Source: Bacteroidota bacterium
GTDB lineage: Bacteria; Bacteroidota; Bacteroidia; Flavobacteriales_F; PHOS-HE28
Direction: 5' to 3'
Assembly (NCBI GenBank): GCA_023430945.1
Contig: JAEYYE010000217.1
Coordinates: forward strand, 1-6,133
DNA length: 6,133 nucleotides
Below are positions 1-4,160 of the stretch, piece after piece. A model generated the notes under the pieces. It did not search any database. It had not been told where the DNA came from and saw only the letters and a list, made by a program, of their open reading frames with translations. How positions within the stretch are numbered: position 1 is the stretch's first letter; every line of letters begins with the position of its first letter. Made by a program: the position numbers and the translations under genes.

Positions 1-183
1 GTTAATAGATGAAATCTCTTTGTCTAATTGCTTTTCAAAGTTTCGTTTTAACTCTCTTAAAACAACGTCAGCTATATAAACTCTAACTCGTCCGTCTTTG
101 GCAGCTTCTAATAGTTGTCCCGGAAAGTTCCTTTTCCATAAAGGGTCAGTATAAACTACTGATGTATCTATGAAAATATCCAT
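1..183 (-). CDS. PIN-like domain protein, N-terminal 61 residues (runs off left edge)
   Basis: Reading from the ATG at 183 toward base 1 gives 61 uninterrupted codons starting MDIFIDTSVVYTDPLWK. The hydrophobic strand followed by Asp-Thr-Ser near the N-terminus (D6) is the first acidic position of a PIN-fold nuclease, and DTSVVYTDPLWKRNF resembles the large PIN-like proteins of the DUF4935 type. ADVVLRELKRNFE (residues 39-51) would carry the second acid, E44. An in-frame TAA at 196-198, four codons upstream, fixes this start. There is no clear Shine-Dalgarno; the leader is purine-rich (GACGACAGACAG). G+C is about 34% over 1-180 (hand count 61/180), far below the rest of the window, which suggests recent acquisition. 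PIN-like proteins of this type are presumed RNases, but the substrate is unknown. The C-terminal acids lie outside the window. Coding status is fairly sure, the exact family less so. Confidence 0.75.
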   Translation of the reverse strand, partial: MDIFIDTSVVYTDPLWKRNFPGQLLEAAKDGRVRVYIADVVLRELKRNFEKQLDKEISSIN

Positions 184-203
184 CTGTCTGTCGTCTTAAA
201 ATT

Positions 204-274
204 GGGCATAACTGTGGGTTGTACCTGATCTAGGGTTTATTTCCGCTATGCGGAAGGGCCGCACTGGGTTTGTA
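204..274. repeat. Imperfect direct repeat pair in the spacer
   Basis: GGGCATAACTGTGGGTTGTA (204-223) and GGGCCGCACTGGGTTTGTA (256-274) share the order GGGC, ACT, GGGTT, GTA with small gaps. They lie either side of the 241-255 hairpin. Short repeats flanking a hairpin are typical of protein-binding arms in recombination sites, but the similarity is modest and could be chance. Confidence 0.35.
241..255. repeat. Perfect 6-bp hairpin TTCCGC-TAT-GCGGAA
   Basis: TTCCGC (241-246) and GCGGAA (250-255) pair perfectly around a three-base loop, near the middle of the 198-305 inverted repeat. On the minus strand it follows the integrase stop by about 50 bases and is followed by ATAAACCC rather than a T-run. 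It is therefore a poor intrinsic terminator. It may be the tip of a folded single-stranded site. Confidence 0.55.
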
Positions 275-305
275 TTCCACTATTTGGCACGTAAAGCCCA
301 ACTTT

Positions 306-1442
306 TCATCCCAGGTCCAGATCATCGAGCGGGCTTCGGATCTTGCCAAGGGCCTTGGTGCTGACATGCGTATAGATCTCGGTGGTCTTGCTGGAACTAT
401 GCCCCAACAGGGCCTGAATATAACGAAGATCGGTTCCCTTTTCCAGCAAATGTGTTGCAAAGGAATGGCGGAGGGTATGAACCGTGGCGGGTGCTGTTAT
501 TCCGGCTTTTGCCTTCGCCTGTTTGAAGATCGCCTGCACGCTGGTATCGGAATACCGGCCGCCGTATTGCCCCTCGAACAGGAATTCCTTCGGCCTGTAT
601 TCTTCAAGGTAGCGGTCCAGTTTTTCCAGGACCCGCTGGCTCAACAGACTTATCCGGTCCTTTTTCCCTTTGGCCCCGCGGATCACGATCTGTTTTCTTT
701 CCGGGATCACATCAGTGCGTTTCAGGTTTATCAATTCGCTCAACCTCAAGCCCGCAGAGTATATCAGCATCAGTATACATTGATGCTTCAAATTGGCCAC
801 ATTACGCAGAATAGCGGTCACCTCCTCCTCGCTCAGCACATTGGGCAGTTTCGTTTCCTTCCTTGGCCGCTCGATGAACTTCACGCGCTGCGCATCGCCA
901 AGCACATCCTTGTAGAAATACCGGATCGCGTTCACGATCTGGTTGAGATAGCTGTTACTCACCTGGCGTCTGGCCAGGTGGTACTGGTAAGCTTCGATAG
1001 CATCCGTGCGCAGATCGTTGGGATGCTTTTCGGGGAAGTGCAGGAGGAATTGCTTGAAGGCGTTCAAATAGGTTTCGATCGTGTTTACGCTGTATCTCCC
1101 GATCTCCAATTTGCGCCGCATCTTTTCAAGCGCATCACTCTGAACGGAATTGAGATCGATCGTTGACGTTACTTGCGCGGAAACCGCTGGTCCTTCCGAT
1201 CGATCGAAAACGGCATCGGCGTTCACCCATGCTTTTCCTTTGAATGCCGCGAAGACCTTCTTCATGGTTTCGCCACCATCGGGAAGGTGCCAGCAGCGTA
1301 GACCGGGGCTCCATTTCGCTCCCGCGGCCTTTGCGCTTCCGATCAATTCATCATCATATTTGAAGAACAGGCCCAGCCGCTTTTCCTTTTCATGGAAGAT
1401 CGGTTTCAATAGAACCTGTTTGCGATCCGCGTTCGTGCCCAT
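306..1442 (-). CDS. XerC/D-like tyrosine recombinase / integrase
   Basis: A 378-residue site-specific recombinase that would cut and rejoin DNA through a covalent phosphotyrosine. All six catalytic positions are present: R233 (SAGLRLSEL), K258 (RGAKGKKDR), H322 and R325 (VHTLRHSFATH), H348 (LLGHSS) and Y357 (EIYTHV). A SAM-like core-binding domain covers about residues 102-185. An N-terminal extension (about 12-70) carries AKWSPGLRCWHLP, a motif I associate with Bacteroidota integrases and which recalls HARP-type modules. K258 to H322 is only 64 residues, leaving no room for the extra segment typical of integron IntI, so the core is Xer-like. An in-frame TAA 12 bases upstream leaves the ATG at 1442 as the only plausible start; that ATG lies inside an inverted repeat (1434-1469). 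The gene sits 39 bases after the hydrolase stop and ends against the structured spacer, which may be its target. Base composition matches the chromosome-like genes. Confidence 0.95.
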   Translation of the reverse strand: MGTNADRKQVLLKPIFHEKEKRLGLFFKYDDELIGSAKAAGAKWSPGLRCWHLPDGGETMKKVFAAFKGKAWVNADAVFDRSEGPAVSAQVTSTIDLNSVQSDALEKMRRKLEIGRYSVNTIETYLNAFKQFLLHFPEKHPNDLRTDAIEAYQYHLARRQVSNSYLNQIVNAIRYFYKDVLGDAQRVKFIERPRKETKLPNVLSEEEVTAILRNVANLKHQCILMLIYSAGLRLSELINLKRTDVIPERKQIVIRGAKGKKDRISLLSQRVLEKLDRYLEEYRPKEFLFEGQYGGRYSDTSVQAIFKQAKAKAGITAPATVHTLRHSFATHLLEKGTDLRYIQALLGHSSSKTTEIYTHVSTKALGKIRSPLDDLDLG

Positions 1443-1469
1443 TTCAGCTTGAATTTAAGCATGGGCACG
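1434..1469. promoter_or_regulatory. 9-bp inverted repeat enclosing the integrase start codon
   Basis: CGTGCCCAT (1434-1442) and ATGGGCACG (1461-1469) are perfect inverted copies. Inside them GCTT (1447-1450) and AAGC (1457-1460) can add four more pairs around a six-base loop. In the minus-strand transcript the 3' arm begins exactly with the integrase AUG, so a folded leader would bury the start codon. No T-run follows, so it is not a normal intrinsic terminator. It could equally be a protein-binding operator. The pairing is seen; the function is inferred. Confidence 0.5.
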
Positions 1470-1481
1470 GCGGATCACGGC

Positions 1482-2432
1482 TCACATTCCATGCGGATCG
1501 AGGCTGGGCCACTTTTCACCATCGCGCAGGTACCTATCGAAGAATCTTCTCTTCTCCGCGAAGCTTTCTTCCCTGAATTCACGAATGCCGTGATCGGCGC
1601 CTTCGTAGAGAATGAAACGTGTGGGATGTTTCGCAGCATACAGCTTTTGCACCAGCTCCAGCACCTGCGGCGGATCGACGCGCCAGTCCGCGCTGCCGTG
1701 CATGATCAGCAGGGGAGTGGTCTTGCACATCTCATCGGCCCAACGCACCGCGGATCGGGCGGTGAGTTCCTTCTCCTTGTTCGCGTGATAATCCGGGATC
1801 AGTTGTGCGAGGACCTCACTCTCCATTTCCGGCCGCGCTTCGATGCTTTTGAACGCATTCGCCAGCCCGGCGGTCACCACCGCTGCCTTGAATCTGCAGG
1901 AAGCCTTCAGCGCGAGATAGGTCATCATTCCGCCGCGGCTGCCGCCCTCGATCCCGATCCGTGACGTATCCGCTTTGGGCAATTGGGCCAGTGCCGGGAT
2001 CAGCGCCAGCACATCGTTTATCTCCTTTCCACCGAATTCCTCCGTGCCTTCGCCACCATCGTTGCCCCGGTATTGCGAGGCGATCACCACATAATCCCAG
2101 CTTGCCATGTGCCCGAGAAAATAGGCCATGCTCACGCTATCCCATTGCCCGAAGTCGCGGTTGCCGCCACGGTTGGAGATGATGCACGGGTATTTTCCAG
2201 GAGCTTTCGGCTCGGCCAGGTAGCCGGTCACTTTCAGATCATCGGACAGGTACGTGATGCGAAAGAAGTCGATCGAGCGCAGCTTGTCCGCGAACGCTTT
2301 ATCCGCCCTGCCGAATTGCACGAATAGGGAATCAGCAAGTATGATCGGTTCCTTGCTGAGGATCTTTCCATCCTGCGCGTTCGTTCCGAAAAAGGCGAGT
2401 GTTGTAATGAACAGAAGTGCGAGCTGTTTCAT
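1482..2432 (-). CDS. Exported alpha/beta hydrolase, prolyl oligopeptidase (S9) / dienelactone hydrolase type
   Basis: A 316-residue serine hydrolase. Residues 1-19 form a signal peptide (MKQ, hydrophobic core LALLFITTLAFF, then GTNA before QDG), so the enzyme is probably periplasmic. The ISNRGGNRDFG stretch near residue 85 is the oxyanion-side loop usual in this fold. The nucleophile elbow IGIEGGSRGGM gives S165; MHGSADWRVDP gives D249; GADHGI gives H281. These make a complete Ser-Asp-His triad in the correct order. The size fits a single catalytic domain without the beta-propeller of full prolyl oligopeptidases. I take the ATG at 2432 because it begins the signal peptide; the upstream ATG at 2498 would add 22 residues before it and overlap the toxin gene. 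No Shine-Dalgarno is seen. The substrate (peptide or ester) cannot be told. It follows the toxin gene by 47 bases and precedes the integrase by 39, so it may share transcripts with either. Confidence 0.9.
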   Translation of the reverse strand: MKQLALLFITTLAFFGTNAQDGKILSKEPIILADSLFVQFGRADKAFADKLRSIDFFRITYLSDDLKVTGYLAEPKAPGKYPCIISNRGGNRDFGQWDSVSMAYFLGHMASWDYVVIASQYRGNDGGEGTEEFGGKEINDVLALIPALAQLPKADTSRIGIEGGSRGGMMTYLALKASCRFKAAVVTAGLANAFKSIEARPEMESEVLAQLIPDYHANKEKELTARSAVRWADEMCKTTPLLIMHGSADWRVDPPQVLELVQKLYAAKHPTRFILYEGADHGIREFREESFAEKRRFFDRYLRDGEKWPSLDPHGM

Positions 2433-2479
2433 TGAGTGAAGGAAGATGAGGATCGATGATCGGAATTTTGCGGTGGATC

Positions 2480-2821
2480 TTACACCTGCATTTTCCAATT
2501 AGCCAATTTCAGGCCTCTAATGGACGAGTAATGCTTCACATTATTCGTCACAAGCATAAGTTCATTCTCAATAGCGATGCCGGCGATCAATATGTTCGAA
2601 GTGCCGATCGTAATGCCCTCGCTCCGCAGGTCCGCATAAATATTCGCAGCAATGGTCGCGCTATCCTCAGAAATGTGAATGAGCGAATTATGGTTGATGA
2701 ATTCTTTGAATTCCAGAAGTTGCTTATCCGCTTTTTTGGAAATGAGACCTCCCATGATGACCGTTGGATCTCCCTTGAAATAATAAGAGAGGATGTCAGT
2801 ATCGACAAGGGATTCGTTCAC
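2480..2821 (-). CDS. vapC: VapC-type PIN toxin, probably inactive (internal deletion, Asp to Asn)
   Basis: A 113-residue PIN-domain protein, shorter than the roughly 130-140 residues usual for VapC ribonucleases. The N-terminus SLVDTDILSYYFKGDP carries the first active-site acid, D7. In relatives I recall, about 25 residues follow before a YYEI-x-x-GL motif that supplies the second acid. Here DPTVI runs straight into MGGLISKKADKQLLEF, so the helix and the Glu appear to be deleted in frame. The third acid, normally in an IGTSDILIA-like motif, reads IGTSNILIA (N76). The C-terminal LMLVTNNVKHY and GLKLANW are normal. The start is GTG at 2821, overlapping the antitoxin stop as GTGA, which implies translational coupling. 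Local G+C is near 40%, lower than neighbouring genes, so the pair was probably transferred. The frame is open throughout, so a small protein may still be made and could still bind the antitoxin. Family is confident; loss of activity is inferred. Confidence 0.85.
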   Translation of the reverse strand: MNESLVDTDILSYYFKGDPTVIMGGLISKKADKQLLEFKEFINHNSLIHISEDSATIAANIYADLRSEGITIGTSNILIAGIAIENELMLVTNNVKHYSSIRGLKLANWKMQV

Positions 2822-3054
2822 TCGCGAAACGTTGGCCGGTCGGAAGCCCGGTTGGTATGGAGATCATCGATAAGGTCTGAATAGAAGTCCGCATCCATAT
2901 CTTTCCAGGTACCGGCGAATTGCAAAATCTTTTCCTTTGAGGAATGTCTGGCCTCAATTTTTCCCAGTAGATCATTCACCTCTGCCAGCCTATCCGTGGA
3001 TAAACGCAGAAGTCGCCAGATCAAATGATTACGAAGCCTGTTCCTCACGTTCAT
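2818..3054 (-). CDS. Antitoxin partner of the PIN toxin
   Basis: A 78-residue protein directly upstream of the toxin gene and overlapping it by four bases (GTGA). The N-terminal half (about residues 5-36, LIWRLLRLSTDRLAEVNDLLGKIE) is predicted helical and basic, suited to DNA binding or dimerisation. The C-terminal KEKILQFAGTWKDMDADFYSDL (about 40-61, the FAG-W-KD-D core at 46-54) and the following NRASDR resemble the toxin-binding tail seen in Bacteroidota VapC antitoxins. Its role would be to neutralise the toxin and repress the shared promoter. The ATG at 3054 has a TAACTTTG element four bases upstream, which may produce a nearly leaderless transcript. The gene seems intact although its toxin looks damaged. 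The family is recognised by tail motif and position rather than by a named domain. Confidence 0.8.
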   Translation of the reverse strand: MNVRNRLRNHLIWRLLRLSTDRLAEVNDLLGKIEARHSSKEKILQFAGTWKDMDADFYSDLIDDLHTNRASDRPTFRE

Positions 3055-3058
3055 ATCT

Positions 3059-3066
3059 CAAAGTTA
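3059..3066 (-). promoter_or_regulatory. TAACTTTG, candidate -7 element for the antitoxin-toxin operon
   Basis: Read on the minus strand, TAACTTTG matches the Bacteroidota -7 consensus TAnnTTTG and ends four bases before the antitoxin ATG. I see no convincing -33 TTG at the expected distance. If it is real, transcription would begin at or beside the start codon. Confidence 0.35.
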
Positions 3067-3101
3067 AGCCTGGATAGGCCACAGAGCCAGCTCGTTCCTG
3101 A

Positions 3102-3668
3102 TCACACCTTCAGCATCCCGCGGAAACCTCGCGCACCGTAGTACGATTCCGCACCATTGTGATAGGTGAACACATGATCGAAGCGCCGATCGCAGAAAAG
3201 CGCGCCACCCAATTTCCGGATCGGCGCAGGGGTGAGGATCCAACTGGAGGTCTTCAGGTCGAATTCGCCGAGTTGTTGCAGTTGCCTGTATTGTTCTTCA
3301 CTCAGGATCTCGATCCCAATCTCCTCCGCCATTCCGATCGCACTGTTTGCCGGTTTGTGTTCCTTTCGTGATAGCAGCGCCTGGTGATCATAGCAGATGC
3401 TTCGCCGGCCCTTGGGACTTTCCGGTGAACAATCCACGAGGATGAATTCGCCGGTCTTCTTGTCCTGACCGATCACATCGGGCTCGCCACCGCTGTCTTC
3501 CATCATTTGCAGTGATCGAAGTTTGGCCGGCTGCTTTTCAATGCGTGCCATCACTTCATCCCACTTGATCCCTTTATGCCGTTGCATGTTCTTCCCGAAC
3601 CGCTCTTTCAGGTTCTGGAGAAGTTCCTCTTTTTCATCCGTTGAAATGCTGCTTTTCTGCTTTGCCAT
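3102..3668 (-). CDS. DUF4256 family protein
   Basis: A 188-residue soluble protein with the full set of conserved blocks I recognise for DUF4256: RFGKNMQRHKGIKW (23-36), GGEPDV (60-65), DCSPESPKGRRS (79-90), YDHQALLSRKEHKP (93-106), GIEILSEEQYRQLQ (118-131), GGALFCDRRF (154-163), YHNGAESYY (169-177) and RGFRG (180-184). The length is that of the family, so the gene looks complete. There is no signal peptide or membrane segment; it should be cytoplasmic. The biochemical role of the family is unknown to me. The conserved Asp, Cys, Arg and His residues suggest a binding or catalytic pocket, but that is only a guess. It starts 10 bases after the membrane-protein stop and is very likely co-transcribed with it. 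No Shine-Dalgarno is present before the ATG at 3668. Confidence 0.93.
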   Translation of the reverse strand: MAKQKSSISTDEKEELLQNLKERFGKNMQRHKGIKWDEVMARIEKQPAKLRSLQMMEDSGGEPDVIGQDKKTGEFILVDCSPESPKGRRSICYDHQALLSRKEHKPANSAIGMAEEIGIEILSEEQYRQLQQLGEFDLKTSSWILTPAPIRKLGGALFCDRRFDHVFTYHNGAESYYGARGFRGMLKV

Positions 3669-3678
3669 GGGGTGAAAA

Positions 3679-4092
3679 TTAATTGCGATCAGTGTTCATG
3701 TTACGCATTGCGATCGATGCGAGCAGTATGATCAAAGTGGCTGCGATGGCCGTGGCCGGTTGCATCCACGAAACGCTGCCGATGATCAGCAGTTGGATCC
3801 CGATCCACGAAAGCACCACGATACCACAAACGATCGCCAACCGGTAGGCATTAGTTCTTCTGCGGAACACGGCGATCGCAGCAAAGGTGGAAAGACCGCC
3901 GATCACCACGAAGAGGAAAACGCTCGGGATGAAATAATCAGGGAACGGGCTTCCGTCCAGCCATTCCACCGGGACGCCTTCAGCCCCCGCCATTCCATAG
4001 AAACCGCCAGCGAATGCATTGAGCGCTAGTATGACCAACAGCGCGCCGAGCGCATAATGAGCTACGTTGCCGATCCGGTTTTGCGTTCGCAT
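3679..4092 (-). CDS. Small four-helix membrane protein of unknown function
   Basis: A 137-residue inner-membrane protein with hydrophobic segments at about 11-32, 53-76, 83-106 and 111-128. The loop after the first helix contains GVPVEWLDGSPFPDYFIP (39-56), a motif found in a widespread group of small uncharacterised bacterial membrane proteins. The basic run RRR (77-79) follows helix 2 and suggests a cytoplasmic side there. No catalytic motif is visible. The ATG at 4092 lies just downstream of the terminator of the preceding gene and has a TTACTTTG element five bases before it, so it probably heads its own unit with the DUF4256 gene 10 bases further on. I recognise the protein group but not its function. 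Confidence 0.85.
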   Translation of the reverse strand: MRTQNRIGNVAHYALGALLVILALNAFAGGFYGMAGAEGVPVEWLDGSPFPDYFIPSVFLFVVIGGLSTFAAIAVFRRRTNAYRLAIVCGIVVLSWIGIQLLIIGSVSWMQPATAIAATLIILLASIAMRNMNTDRN

Positions 4093-4097
4093 CGATC

Positions 4098-4105
4098 CAA
4101 AGTAA
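4098..4105 (-). promoter_or_regulatory. TTACTTTG, possible -7 element for the membrane protein-DUF4256 unit
   Basis: On the minus strand TTACTTTG differs at one base from TAnnTTTG and ends five bases before the ATG at 4092. Its position right after the upstream terminator is where a promoter is needed. It overlaps the terminator's T-rich tail, so the similarity may be accidental. No clear -33 element is seen. Confidence 0.25.
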
Positions 4106-4109
4106 AAGA

Positions 4110-4142
4110 GAAGGCCGGAAGTAAATTTTGCTTCCGGCCTTC
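4110..4142 (-). terminator. Intrinsic terminator after the Asp-box protein gene
   Basis: GAAGGCCGGAAG (4110-4121) and CTTCCGGCCTTC (4131-4142) form a perfect 12-bp GC-rich stem with a nine-base loop. On the minus strand the stem is followed by TCTTTTACTTT, a usable U-rich tail. It lies 18 bases after the stop of the Asp-box gene and before the ATG at 4092, so it should separate the two units. Confidence 0.85.
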
Positions 4143-4160
4143 AAAATGGACTTAAAGAAA

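Larger units (their letters stand above)
198..305. repeat. Imperfect inverted repeat bounding the integrase-PIN spacer
   Basis: AAAATTGGGC (198-207) and GCCCAACTTT (296-305) are inverted copies matching at 9 of 10 positions; on one strand the odd position makes a G-T wobble. They bracket 88 bases holding a hairpin and a short direct repeat. The right arm ends directly against the integrase stop codon (306-308), and the left arm ends 15 bases before the PIN gene. The whole 184-305 stretch is non-coding as far as I can see. It could be a recombination site for the integrase, a transcript-end structure, or both. The pairing is seen; the role is inferred. Confidence 0.5.

Noticed and set aside
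198..305. Canonical integron attC site
   Set aside because: The outer boxes read ATTGGGC...GCCCAAC, the reverse of the RYYYAAC...GTTRRRY order, and the integrase lacks the IntI extra segment. A different type of site remains possible.
270..1166. 298-residue plus-strand open frame opposite the integrase
   Set aside because: It is antisense to a gene with a full catalytic motif set, and its protein shows no family resemblance.
1434..1469. Intrinsic terminator of the hydrolase gene
   Set aside because: The stem is followed by GC-rich coding sequence with no T-run.
2433..2498. Longer hydrolase start at 2498
   Set aside because: It would place 22 residues ahead of a clear signal peptide and overlap the toxin 3' end; the ATG at 2432 starts the signal peptide exactly.
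2456..2884. 142-residue plus-strand open frame across the toxin gene
   Set aside because: It lies opposite the GTGA-coupled toxin-antitoxin pair and has no recognisable motif.
3068..3090. Terminator between the DUF4256 and antitoxin genes
   Set aside because: Only four-base stems can be drawn and no T-run follows.
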